Below, in pieces: positions 1 to 6,174 of a stretch of 8,895 nucleotides of DNA. Both the position numbers and the translations under genes were made by a program. Position 1 is the first letter of the stretch. Every line of letters starts with the position of its first letter. This DNA comes from an uncultured Chitinophagaceae bacterium. Its GTDB lineage: Bacteria; Bacteroidota; Bacteroidia; Chitinophagales; Chitinophagaceae. The notes below the pieces were generated by a model, which made no database searches, was not told the origin of the DNA, and was given only the letters and a program-made list of their open reading frames with translations. The stretch covers positions 1-8,895 of the forward strand of contig CAIMKO010000243.1 of the NCBI GenBank assembly GCA_903841915.1, read 5' to 3'.

Positions 1-91
<91 letters not shown>

Positions 92-98
92 AAAGTTT

Positions 99-320
99 AT
101 GTACAAAGTGTATATCCTTTACTCTATTAAGTTTAATAAAATTTATATTGGTTGTACAAGCAATCTTGAGCAAAGATTACTTTCTCATAATGAATTGGGT
201 AAAAAGGGGTGGACCATTAAATTCAGGCCTTGGGCTTTAATTCATCAGGAAGAATATCAAACAAAAGAGGAAGCTCTTTTACGGGAAAAGAAATTGAAAT
301 CAGGACAGGGTCGAGAGTAG
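99..320 (+). CDS. small GIY-YIG domain nuclease-like protein, probably C-terminally shortened
   Basis: This is a single-domain GIY-YIG protein of 73 aa, the UvrC-N-terminal-like type found as small stand-alone ORFs in Bacteroidota. The 'GIY' strand is VYI (residues 4-6) and the YIG motif is exact (16-18, in IYIGCTSNLEQRL). R26 fits the catalytic arginine and E63, in the ALLREKKLK helix, the metal-binding glutamate. Family members are usually about 80-95 aa. Here TAG follows GRE, yet the same frame continues for nine more codons (321-347, IRKQLLLNK) to a second TAG at 348-350; this looks like the normal family tail behind a recent nonsense mutation. The start ATG follows the tRNA terminator by 13 bases, and there is no obvious ribosome binding site or promoter. 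The gene sits between two copies of the tRNA-fMet tail, so it may be the coding part of a tRNA-targeting homing cassette. The target and in vivo activity are unknown. The family assignment is secure; the mobile role is inference. Confidence 0.82.
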   Translation: MYKVYILYSIKFNKIYIGCTSNLEQRLLSHNELGKKGWTIKFRPWALIHQEEYQTKEEALLREKKLKSGQGRE

Positions 321-346
321 ATCAGAAAGCAGTTACTTTTGAATAA

Positions 347-406
347 GTAGTTTGTCAGGCTCAAATCCGCCTGTGGCGGACGGTGGTTCGATCCCATCCC
401 TCGCAA
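347..406 (+). pseudogene. decayed second tRNA-fMet copy with altered anticodon arm
   Basis: Positions 347-365 match the tRNA-fMet stretch 1-19 at 15 of 19 bases, from the D-loop into the anticodon loop. Positions 381-406 repeat the tRNA T-arm and acceptor end (30-55) without a mismatch. Between them the 3' half of the anticodon arm is replaced by the hairpin TCCGCC-TGT-GGCGGA (366-380), making the copy 5 bases longer. The anticodon region reads CAA instead of CAT, and the anticodon stem can no longer form. The copy is therefore unlikely to give a functional initiator tRNA. Its 5' part overlaps the old stop region of the GIY-YIG reading frame (348-350). Confidence 0.75.
366..380 (+). repeat. 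short GC-rich hairpin inserted in the tRNA remnant
   Basis: TCCGCC (366-371), loop TGT, GGCGGA (375-380) is a perfect 6-bp inverted repeat in otherwise AT-rich DNA. It replaces the bases that would form the 3' side of the tRNA anticodon stem. It resembles the short TCCGCC/GGCGGA palindromes I recall as scattered elements in Bacteroidota intergenic DNA; whether it is one has not been checked. Confidence 0.7.
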
Positions 407-442
407 CTTAATCAAAGGTCTCTGCTGAGACCTTTTTAGTTT
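381..442 (+). repeat. direct repeat copy 2: tRNA-fMet tail plus terminator
   Basis: This is the second copy of the 62-bp repeat at 30-91 (61/62 identical). It contains the tRNA T-arm, the acceptor end and the terminator hairpin, with the only change in the hairpin loop. The near identity, next to the strong decay just upstream, suggests a recent duplication, gene conversion from the intact tRNA, or selection on this tail. Confidence 0.92.
414..437 (+). terminator. duplicated intrinsic terminator
   Basis: The stem AAAGGTCTC (414-422) / GAGACCTTT (427-435) has a TGCT loop and a T5 run (433-437). It is the copy of the tRNA terminator and would close any transcript running through the GIY-YIG ORF and the tRNA remnant, insulating era from it. 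Confidence 0.8.
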
Positions 443-451
443 GTAGAAAGT

Positions 452-529
452 ACACTGATAACACAGAAAGAGCGGATATTTGCTTAGATTATAGCTGTGT
501 AAATCATTATTCATCTGTTTTATCCGTGT
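452..529. repeat. degenerate inverted repeat of the ACACAGATAACACAGA type
   Basis: The left arm ACACTGATAACACAGA (452-467) and the right arm TCTGTTTTATCCGTGT (514-529) are reverse complements at 14 of 16 positions, with a 46-bp centre. An inner TAGCTGTGTAAATCA (491-505) has the same flavour. The pattern resembles the scattered non-coding palindromes rich in ACACAGAT/ATCTGTGT known in several bacterial phyla. It occupies most of the gap between the tRNA cassette and era. No protein-coding sense is visible. Confidence 0.6.
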
Positions 530-544
530 TCCTATCCATAAAAA

Positions 545-1417
545 ATGAAATCAGGTTTTGTAAACATATTCGGTAAACCCAATGCGGGTAAAAGCACATT
601 ACTCAATGCTATTTTGGGTGAGAAACTGGCTATTGTTTCACATAAAGTGCAAACAACAAGACATCGTATCAAAGGATTTTTGACCAAACCGGGAGAATAT
701 CAGATCATTTTTTCAGATACACCCGGCATCATTGAAACAAAATATAAGCTGCACGAAAAGATGATGGGTGCGGTAAAAAATGCCATGGAAGATTCTGATG
801 TGGCTTTGTTGATCGTAGACCTGAATGATGATTTTGAAGAATGCGATGCTATTTTTCAATCCCTCAAATTAAAAGTGCCTGCAATTGTCATTCTGAATAA
901 GATCGATAAAGCAGCTAACGGCAGGATTGAATTGGGAGAAGCATTTTTTGCTGATAAGCCTTATTGCAAAAAAATAATAAAGGTTTCAGCATTACAGCAA
1001 TATCACATTCAAAAAGTATTACACTCTATCATTGAATTATTACCGGAAGGGGAAGCATTTTATAATGAAGATGATATCAGTGATTTGCCCACTAAATTCT
1101 TTGTGAGTGAACTGATCCGTGAAAAAGTATATGAATTGTTTGAAGACGAGATACCTTATCAGGTGGCAGTGATGGTGAATGAGTTTAAAGAAAAGGAAAC
1201 ACTGGTGAAGATACAGGCAGATATTATTGTGAACCGCGAAACACAAAAGGCGATCATCATTGGTGAAAAAGGAAAAATGATCAAACAGTTGGGAACGCTT
1301 GCCCGAAAGGATATTGAAGAATTCATCGGGCAAAAAATATTTTTGGAATTGTTTGTAAAAGTTAGACCCAAGTGGCGCGATAATGATCTGCAGTTAAGAG
1401 AATACGGGTATCATTAA
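545..1417 (+). CDS. era: GTPase Era, ribosome assembly factor
   Basis: Era binds the 3' end of 16S rRNA and helps mature the 30S subunit; it acts in the cytoplasm near the membrane. The 290 aa length is normal. The GTPase domain comes first: G1 GKPNAGKS (10-17), G2 region around QTTRHR (36-41), G3 DTPG (58-61) and G4 NKID (118-121). The C-terminal KH RNA-binding domain carries its GEKG loop at about 240-243, followed by the usual KVRPKWRDND segment and the end LREYGYH. The ATG at 545 gives the standard N-terminus right before G1, with AAAAA in front and no Shine-Dalgarno sequence. A weak promoter-like GATATTTG (475-482) lies upstream inside the inverted repeat. der follows 162 bp downstream in the same direction, a pairing that fits their shared role in ribosome biogenesis. 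All key motifs are intact. Confidence 0.97.
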   Translation: MKSGFVNIFGKPNAGKSTLLNAILGEKLAIVSHKVQTTRHRIKGFLTKPGEYQIIFSDTPGIIETKYKLHEKMMGAVKNAMEDSDVALLIVDLNDDFEECDAIFQSLKLKVPAIVILNKIDKAANGRIELGEAFFADKPYCKKIIKVSALQQYHIQKVLHSIIELLPEGEAFYNEDDISDLPTKFFVSELIREKVYELFEDEIPYQVAVMVNEFKEKETLVKIQADIIVNRETQKAIIIGEKGKMIKQLGTLARKDIEEFIGQKIFLELFVKVRPKWRDNDLQLREYGYH

Positions 1418-1467
1418 ATTCGATTAAATTTACTAGGAAGGGATTGATATAAATGGAAGATTGTTTT

Positions 1468-1542
1468 GATAGGAATGATGATGCAAGTGAAGCTGCACAA
1501 GTGTGTGACGCAAGGGTGATGCCATGGTGCTGAAGTTTGCAC
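1468..1542. other. unexplained intergenic segment between era and der, possible interspersed repeat
   Basis: The era-der gap (1418-1579) holds a stretch that is richer in G and C than typical spacers here and does not look like a gene. It has recurring words (GATGATGCAA, GCTGCACAAG, GTGTGACGCAAGG, GATGCCATGGTGC) and a GTGC...GCAC pair at 1527-1542. It reminds me of an intergenic sequence family in Chitinophagaceae, but that is memory only. A TAnnTTTG-like GAAGTTTG (1532-1539, 7 of 8), 40 bp before der, could be the -10 element for der; no good -33 partner is visible. Confidence 0.35.
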
Positions 1543-1579
1543 AATAAATTAATTTGATTCATTAAAGAGTAACAAAATT

Positions 1580-2893
1580 ATGTCAGGTTTTACAGTTGCA
1601 ATAGTAGGAAGGCCAAATGTGGGCAAGAGCACACTTTTCAATCGTTTATTGGAACAACGCAAAGCGATCGTTGATGATATCAGTGGTGTTACGAGAGACA
1701 GACAATACGGTGTGGCAGATTGGGCAGGCAAAACATTCAATGTTATTGATACAGGTGGATTTGTTCCGGATACAGAAGATATTTTCGAGAAAGAAATACG
1801 CAAACAGGTAAGAATAGCCATTGATGAAGCAGATGCCATCATATTTATGGTAGATGTAGCAGTTGGAATTACTGATCTTGATGATGCTATGGCAGATCTT
1901 TTACGCAGAAGTAAGAAACCTGTTTTTTTAGCAGTGAATAAAGTGGACAACGGCGAGAGAGAATTAGATGCCAATGAATTTTACAGTTTGGGATTTGAAA
2001 CTATTTATACACTAAGCAGTCTAAGCGGAACCGGCTCAGGAGAATTATTGGATGCAGTTGTAGCATCTATGAAAGAAGAAGATGATGCATTAACGGATGG
2101 AATGGATCTTCCGAAATTTGCTATTATCGGTCAGCCTAATGTTGGTAAATCATCTCTATTAAATGCACTGATCGGTTCCGAAAGGACCATTGTAAGTGCT
2201 ATTGCAGGAACTACGAGAGATACTATTCATACACACTATAACCTTTTTCAGAAGGAATTTGTTTTGATTGATACAGCGGGTATCAGAAAAAAAAGCAAAG
2301 AAAAAGATGACCTTGAATTTTATTCTATTATCCGTGCCATCAAAGCAATGGATGAAGCAGATGTATGTCTGTTGGTATTAGATGCAGAAAAAGGGATTAC
2401 TGCACAGGATGTAAGTATATTCAGTTTGGCAACCAGAAAGGGAAAAGGCATTGTGGTATTGGTGAATAAATGGGATCTGGTAGAAAAAGATACGAATACT
2501 GCCCGTGATTATGAAAAGGCATTGAAGCAAAAATTATCTCCTTTTACAGATGTTCCTGTATTATTCATTTCTGTGAAAGATAAAACAAGGATATTTAAAG
2601 TGATCGAGTTAGCACTGGAAGTCTACGATAATAAATGTCAAAAAATATCAACATCAAAATTGAATGATGTGATGCTGAAAGCTGTTGAATCTTATCATGC
2701 ACCGGTTGTAAGAGGCCATTCGGTTAAAATAAAGTTCGTAACTCAATTGCCAACAGTGGTTCCGTCATTTGCTTTTTTCACAAATTATCCAGATGATATA
2801 AAGCTTCCCTATAGAAATTATCTTGAAAATCAACTCCGTACACATTTTAATTTAAAAGGTGTGCCGATCAGGATCTTTTTCAGAAAAAAGTAG
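1580..2893 (+). CDS. der: double-domain GTPase Der (EngA)
   Basis: Der is the essential tandem GTPase that associates with the 50S subunit and is needed for its maturation. At 437 aa it has the normal length and all expected parts. Domain 1 has G1 GRPNVGKS (10-17), G2 SGVTRD (35-40), G3 DTGG (57-60) and G4 NKVD (120-123). An acidic linker (about 165-176, KEEDDALTDGMD) follows. Domain 2 has G1 GQPNVGKS (184-191), G2 AGTTRD (209-214), G3 DTAG (231-234) and G4 NKWD (296-299). The KH-like RNA-binding domain spans about 350-437 and ends in the typical GVPIRIFFRKK. The start at 1580 places G1 at residue 10, as in homologues. No terminator is visible after the stop, so some transcription may run into the small lipoprotein gene. 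Confidence 0.97.
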   Translation: MSGFTVAIVGRPNVGKSTLFNRLLEQRKAIVDDISGVTRDRQYGVADWAGKTFNVIDTGGFVPDTEDIFEKEIRKQVRIAIDEADAIIFMVDVAVGITDLDDAMADLLRRSKKPVFLAVNKVDNGERELDANEFYSLGFETIYTLSSLSGTGSGELLDAVVASMKEEDDALTDGMDLPKFAIIGQPNVGKSSLLNALIGSERTIVSAIAGTTRDTIHTHYNLFQKEFVLIDTAGIRKKSKEKDDLEFYSIIRAIKAMDEADVCLLVLDAEKGITAQDVSIFSLATRKGKGIVVLVNKWDLVEKDTNTARDYEKALKQKLSPFTDVPVLFISVKDKTRIFKVIELALEVYDNKCQKISTSKLNDVMLKAVESYHAPVVRGHSVKIKFVTQLPTVVPSFAFFTNYPDDIKLPYRNYLENQLRTHFNLKGVPIRIFFRKK

Positions 2894-2915
2894 GATGAAA
2901 AAAGAGGTAGTAAAA

Positions 2916-2946
2916 TTTGCTCAATTCAAACCTGCCATTATCTTTG
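2916..2946 (+). promoter_or_regulatory. Bacteroidota-type promoter of the small lipoprotein gene
   Basis: TTTG (2916-2919) is followed after 19 bp by TATCTTTG (2939-2946), an exact fit to the -33 TTTG / -7 TAnnTTTG consensus used by the primary sigma factor of Bacteroidota. It lies in the 85-bp gap after der and leaves a leader of about 25 bases before the ATG at 2979. It is the clearest promoter in the window and suggests strong expression. Confidence 0.8.
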
Positions 2947-2978
2947 CGCAAAATTTAACAAACCCAAAAACAAGTACA

Positions 2979-3149
2979 ATGAAAAAAGTTATCGCATTAT
3001 TGGCTATTGCAGGTTTCGTAGCATGTAACGGTGGAGAAACAAAAGCTCCAGCTGCTGACACAACTAAAGCTGCTGTTGACACAACTAAAAAAGACACAAC
3101 AGCTCCTGCAGTAGATACTACTAAAAAAGATACTACTAAGAAAATGTAA
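2979..3149 (+). CDS. small DTTKK-repeat probable lipoprotein
   Basis: This 56-aa protein has a short signal sequence (MKKVIALLAIAGFVAC) whose C16 follows F-V-A. That is an imperfect lipobox, so lipid anchoring is likely but not certain. The mature part is low in complexity and built of Asp, Thr, Lys, Ala and Pro. VDTTKKDTT occurs twice (33-41 and 45-53) with a shorter ADTTK at 26-30, and the protein ends in KKM. No enzyme motif is present; it may be an envelope-exposed, highly charged filler or ion-binding peptide, and no function can be assigned. The ATG at 2979 was chosen over the in-frame ATG at 2859, because the longer form overlaps der, lacks a signal peptide at its start and would span the consensus promoter. 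Such short 'MKK...C' plus TKKDTT-rich ORFs are, from memory, common in Chitinophagaceae. A hairpin terminator follows at 3194. Confidence 0.75.
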   Translation: MKKVIALLAIAGFVACNGGETKAPAADTTKAAVDTTKKDTTAPAVDTTKKDTTKKM

Positions 3150-3176
3150 TTTCAAAGTATTTGATACTTGATATTA

Positions 3177-3190
3177 CTTCTTGCAAGAAG
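3177..3190. repeat. 14-bp perfect palindrome
   Basis: CTTCTTGCAAGAAG is a perfect inverted repeat without a spacer, lying between the small lipoprotein stop and its terminator. A second small hairpin, AAGTAT-TTG-ATACTT (3155-3169 region), lies just upstream. Both may simply stabilise the 3' end of the short mRNA. No regulator can be named. Confidence 0.5.
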
Positions 3191-3193
3191 ATA

Positions 3194-3230
3194 GTCCCCC
3201 TTGTCTCAGACTTGGGGGATTCTTATTTTT
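3194..3230 (+). terminator. terminator between the small lipoprotein and ispH
   Basis: GTCCCCC (3194-3200) pairs with GGGGGAT (3214-3220, with one G-T pair), and an inner GTC-TCA-GAC extends the stem across a T-T bulge. The T-rich run TTCTTATTTTT (3220-3230) follows on the plus strand and overlaps the stop codon of convergent ispH. On the minus strand the run after the stem is poor in T, so it is mainly a plus-strand terminator. Confidence 0.75.
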
Positions 3231-4455
3231 AGCCAAATGATTCAATGAGTGTTTCAATATCCTTTTTCACAGGATAGAATGAGATCAATTTTCGGATCAC
3301 AGCCTCAACCAAAGAATCCGGGCAACTGGCACCGCTTGTGATAAGGATCTTAACAGGATGTTTTTCGGGAAGGAAATGATGAATATGCGATTGGTCTTTG
3401 GTCTTCCAGTTGCAGGCAATTAATTCATGTTGATTGATGATCCTGTCAGCAGAATCAATAAAATAAGTTGGCAATTTTTTTTCACATAATTCTACGAGAT
3501 GCGAAGTATTACTACTGTTGTAGCCACCGATCACAATTGCCAGATCAGCTTGTGTTTCCATCATTTCAGAAACCGCGGTTTGATTATCGTTTGTGGCATA
3601 ACATAAAGTATCTCTGGTATCTGCGAAACGTTCTTCCATATTTTCGTCCGTTAACTGATAATACTTTTTGATCACCTGCTTCAGGTAATCTGAGATCTCC
3701 TGTGTATCAGTTGCCAATTGTGTGGTTTGATTCACTACACCTATCTTTTGTAAATCTTTAGTAATATCAAATCCTTCAGAAAATCTGCCTTTGAATTCAG
3801 TATAAAATAATTCAGGCGATTTTTCTCCACTGATATACTTTCCCAACTCAATGGTTTCACTCATATCATTCACCACCACTGTTGCAGTATGTGAAGATGC
3901 ATGCGAAAATGTTGCTCTTGTTTCTTCATGTTTTGGTTTGCCGTGAACAACAATACTGTAGCCTTTTTCTGCGATATGTTCACTTCTGTTCCAAACCTTT
4001 TCAACGAAGGGACAAGTCGTATTATATTTTTCTGTATGAATGCCTTTTGCCTGCAGCATATTCTCAATATCCAAAGTTGTTCCGAAAGCAGGAATCAGAA
4101 CAATATCATCTTTTGTGATTGTTTCAAAAGGAATGATCTGTTTACCGTAAGTGTCCTGCAGAAACTGAACACCTCTGTTCTGTAGATCGGCATTAACCAG
4201 CGGGTTGTGTATCATCTCGCTCAATAAAAAAATTCTTTTGCCCGGGTTTTCATCAATAGTATTGAATGCGATCTCAATGGCATTCTCAACACCATAACAA
4301 AAGCCGAAATGACGTGCCAGATAGATTTGTATCGGCCCAAAGTCTAATAATGTAGGGCTGAAATCTTTTTTCAGTTTATCGTCCAGCCTCCGTTTTTGTT
4401 TTACAGCACTGATGAGCGAACTACGGTAAATATTGGGAACATTAAATTGCTTCAT
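3229..4455 (-). CDS. ispH: 4-hydroxy-3-methylbut-2-enyl diphosphate reductase (IspH/LytB), long form
   Basis: IspH carries out the last step of the MEP pathway, reducing HMBPP to isopentenyl and dimethylallyl diphosphate with a [4Fe-4S] cluster in the cytoplasm. The three cluster cysteines are present: C53 in GFCYGVENA, C148 in NTTCPFVEKVW and C378 in SGASCPDSLVE. Substrate and catalytic positions also fit: HN at 83-84, HEE at 176-178, TT at 244-245 in VNQTTQLA and SSN at 314-316 in GGYNSSNTSHL. At 408 aa it is about 100 aa longer than the E. coli enzyme. The extra length lies in a roughly 40-aa N-terminal extension and in loops at about 205-235 and 262-285; this long form is usual in Bacteroidota and cyanobacteria. 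The ATG at 4455 starts MKQFNVPNIYRSSL. A promoter-like GAACTTTG lies upstream (4508-4501 on the minus strand, 7 of 8 to TAnnTTTG). It is divergent from the pectinase and convergent to the small lipoprotein. Confidence 0.96.
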   Translation of the reverse strand: MKQFNVPNIYRSSLISAVKQKRRLDDKLKKDFSPTLLDFGPIQIYLARHFGFCYGVENAIEIAFNTIDENPGKRIFLLSEMIHNPLVNADLQNRGVQFLQDTYGKQIIPFETITKDDIVLIPAFGTTLDIENMLQAKGIHTEKYNTTCPFVEKVWNRSEHIAEKGYSIVVHGKPKHEETRATFSHASSHTATVVVNDMSETIELGKYISGEKSPELFYTEFKGRFSEGFDITKDLQKIGVVNQTTQLATDTQEISDYLKQVIKKYYQLTDENMEERFADTRDTLCYATNDNQTAVSEMMETQADLAIVIGGYNSSNTSHLVELCEKKLPTYFIDSADRIINQHELIACNWKTKDQSHIHHFLPEKHPVKILITSGASCPDSLVEAVIRKLISFYPVKKDIETLIESFG

Positions 4456-4525
4456 TGATGCTCGATTAGATACTACGTTTTAATAACAGCTGTAAATGTA
4501 CAAAGTTCAGCTTCAACTATTCATT

Positions 4526-4539
4526 CGGGAACGTTTCCG
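4526..4539. promoter_or_regulatory. LacI-family-like operator palindrome
   Basis: CGGGAACGTTTCCG has dyad symmetry around a central CG with one mismatched pair (6 of 7 pairs match). The central AACGTT with CpG at the axis and flanking GG/CC is the style of LacI/CcpA/PurR-type operators. It lies in the 133-bp divergent gap, 50 bp before the pectinase ATG and 71 bp from the ispH ATG. It is upstream of the weak TACTTTTA (4572-4579, 7 of 8 to TAnnTTTG) that could serve the pectinase. Control of the pectinase by a sugar-sensing regulator is inference; no regulator gene is in the window. Confidence 0.5.
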
Positions 4540-4588
4540 TAAATATTTCCTATAAACAGGAGCAAGCATTTTACTTTTATAACATCTA

Positions 4589-6109
4589 ATGTATTGCAAA
4601 ATGAAAAATATTAAATCAACATTTACCGGGTTATTGATTTCTTTTCTCTTCTTGTTCTTGGGAAAGAGCTATTCTCAGGAGAAAAATATTGATTATTATA
4701 TTCAGCATGCACCATTTAAAATGCCCAATATTGTGGTACCTGTGTTTGCTGAAAAGCATTATTCTATTAAGGATTATGCTGCCGTTAGTGATGGTAAAAC
4801 ACTTAATACGGAAGCTTTTGCGAAAGCTATTGATGCCTGTACAAAAGCTGGTGGAGGAAGAGTGATAGTTCCTTCAGGGGTTTGGCTCACAGGTCCAATT
4901 GAATTGAAAAGCAATGTTGACCTTCATCTGGAACATGGAGCTCTTATCCAGTTCACTACAGATCATACACAATATCCCATCATTAAAGCAGGAACTAAGA
5001 GTAATAGTTTCACAGCGGCATCGCCAATTTATGGGTATGACCTCAGCAATATTGCCATTACAGGTGACGGGATCATTGACGGGGGAGGAGACAGCTGGAG
5101 ACCGGTCAAAAAAGAAAAAACAACTGCAGCACAATGGAGTGAATTAACCAGAACTGGTGTGGTTAGTAAAGATGGAAAAGTTTGGTGGCCGAGCTTTGAA
5201 GCAATCAGTGGGGAAGATTATATGCGAAAATTAAAAGAAAGAACAACAAAGCCAACTGCTGAAGATTATTTGCCTGCAAGAGATTATTTGCGTCCTTATA
5301 TGTTGTATTTAGTGAACTGTAATAATGTGTTGATCGAATCTGTAACATTAAGAAACAGCCCCAAATTTGTTTTTTATCCCAATCGTTGCAGCAATCTTAC
5401 GATGAACAAAGTAAGTGTGTACAATGATTGGTGGGCACAAAATGGTGATGGCATCGATATCAGTGCCTGTAAAAACGTTATGGTGTACAAGTGCAATGTA
5501 AATGCCGGGGATGATGGCATTTGCATGAAAAGCAGCGGACTGAAAGACATCAGCAATCCTGTGTTAGAAAACATTGTAATTGCAGGGTGTACTGTATTTC
5601 GTGCGCATGGTGGTTTTGTGATTGGAAGCAATACTGATGGAGGAATTAATAATGTTTATGTAACTGATTGTAATTTTATCGGAACCGATATAGGCATTCG
5701 TGTAAAAAGCAATGCCGGCAGGGGAGGATTGGTAAAGAATATTTATGTTGATAATATCGTCATGAAAAATATTCTTCATGAAGCAATATCATTTAATACT
5801 TATTATGAAGATGTGCCTGCAGGCAAAGATGCAAAAGATGTGAAGACAACAGTTGCAGATAAAATTCCGGAGTTCACAGATTTTCATATCAGCAATATCA
5901 AATGCGATGCTGCGAAACAGGCCATTTCTATTGTGGGATTACCTCAACAACCTGTTCATCATATCTATTTTGAGAACGTCTATATCAAGGCAGATAAAGG
6001 ATTTGATTCAGTTGACGCATCTGATATCGATCTTAAAAAAGTAACGATCAATTCACCTCAACCTATTTATAATACACATGACTGTAAGAATATTAATATA
6101 AAAGAATAG
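4589..6109 (+). CDS. secreted glycoside hydrolase family 28 (polygalacturonase-type pectinase)
   Basis: GH28 enzymes hydrolyse alpha-1,4-galacturonide bonds in pectin with a right-handed beta-helix. The protein is 506 aa. Residues 1-29 form a signal peptide with a strong hydrophobic core and probable cleavage before Q30 (SYS-Q), so it is exported to the periplasm or beyond. An N-terminal YSIKDYAAVSDGKTLNTEAFAKAI segment (58-81) is the typical start of the fold. The catalytic set is complete: NGDGID (285-290), GDDG with D308/D309 (307-310), AHGG with H340 (339-342) and RVK (371-373). Repeating N-V/I-x-I strands match beta-helix coils. A variable insertion at about 165-230 may shape the substrate cleft. 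Exo or endo action, and galacturonan against rhamnogalacturonan or other uronides, cannot be told from motifs. An ATG four codons later (4601, MKNIKST...) gives a cleaner signal peptide and is an equally good start. It stands alone, without SusC/SusD or transporter genes nearby. Confidence 0.92.
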   Translation: MYCKMKNIKSTFTGLLISFLFLFLGKSYSQEKNIDYYIQHAPFKMPNIVVPVFAEKHYSIKDYAAVSDGKTLNTEAFAKAIDACTKAGGGRVIVPSGVWLTGPIELKSNVDLHLEHGALIQFTTDHTQYPIIKAGTKSNSFTAASPIYGYDLSNIAITGDGIIDGGGDSWRPVKKEKTTAAQWSELTRTGVVSKDGKVWWPSFEAISGEDYMRKLKERTTKPTAEDYLPARDYLRPYMLYLVNCNNVLIESVTLRNSPKFVFYPNRCSNLTMNKVSVYNDWWAQNGDGIDISACKNVMVYKCNVNAGDDGICMKSSGLKDISNPVLENIVIAGCTVFRAHGGFVIGSNTDGGINNVYVTDCNFIGTDIGIRVKSNAGRGGLVKNIYVDNIVMKNILHEAISFNTYYEDVPAGKDAKDVKTTVADKIPEFTDFHISNIKCDAAKQAISIVGLPQQPVHHIYFENVYIKADKGFDSVDASDIDLKKVTINSPQPIYNTHDCKNINIKE

Positions 6110-6140
6110 GAGATAAAGCAATGCCCCCCCAAACCCCCGA

Positions 6141-6174
6141 AATAAGAAATCCCGCAACTGCGGGATTTCTTATT
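6141..6174. terminator. strong bidirectional terminator between the pectinase and msrC
   Basis: A perfect inverted repeat of 16 bases per arm (6141-6156 and 6159-6174, core AAATCCCGCA / TGCGGGATTT) has T-rich runs on both strands. It serves the two convergent genes; its right edge touches the msrC stop codon. Runs of C7 (6124-6130) and C5 (6134-6138) lie just before it. Confidence 0.92.

Noticed and set aside
312..325. Weak likeness of CGAGAGTAGATCAG to the 5' half expected for the tRNA-fMet gene, which would extend the remnant further upstream
   Set aside because: The true 5' half of the tRNA is outside the window, so it cannot be compared, and the GIY-YIG reading frame explains these bases equally well.
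257..514. Minus-strand 85-codon open frame (contains GSNHRPP)
   Set aside because: It is the reverse translation of the tRNA tail repeat and terminator; such frames are common artefacts opposite tRNA genes.
1362..1562. Minus-strand 66-codon frame across the era-der gap
   Set aside because: It overlaps the era end, has no start context or family likeness, and its composition follows the odd intergenic segment; better treated as non-coding.
1549..1974. Minus-strand 141-codon frame, Ser/Leu/Thr-rich
   Set aside because: It lies opposite the first GTPase domain of der, whose motifs are all intact; it is a shadow.
2859..2978. N-terminal extension of the small lipoprotein back into der
   Set aside because: It would overlap der, hide the signal peptide 40 residues inside and run through the consensus promoter; the ATG at 2979 fits better.
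3075..3137. Possible CRISPR-like or satellite repeat
   Set aside because: The repeat is at the protein level (VDTTKKDTT twice) with differing codons and no regular spacers; it is an in-frame low-complexity coding sequence.
3870..4185. Several small open frames on both strands within ispH
   Set aside because: All are inside the well-supported ispH gene and show no family features.
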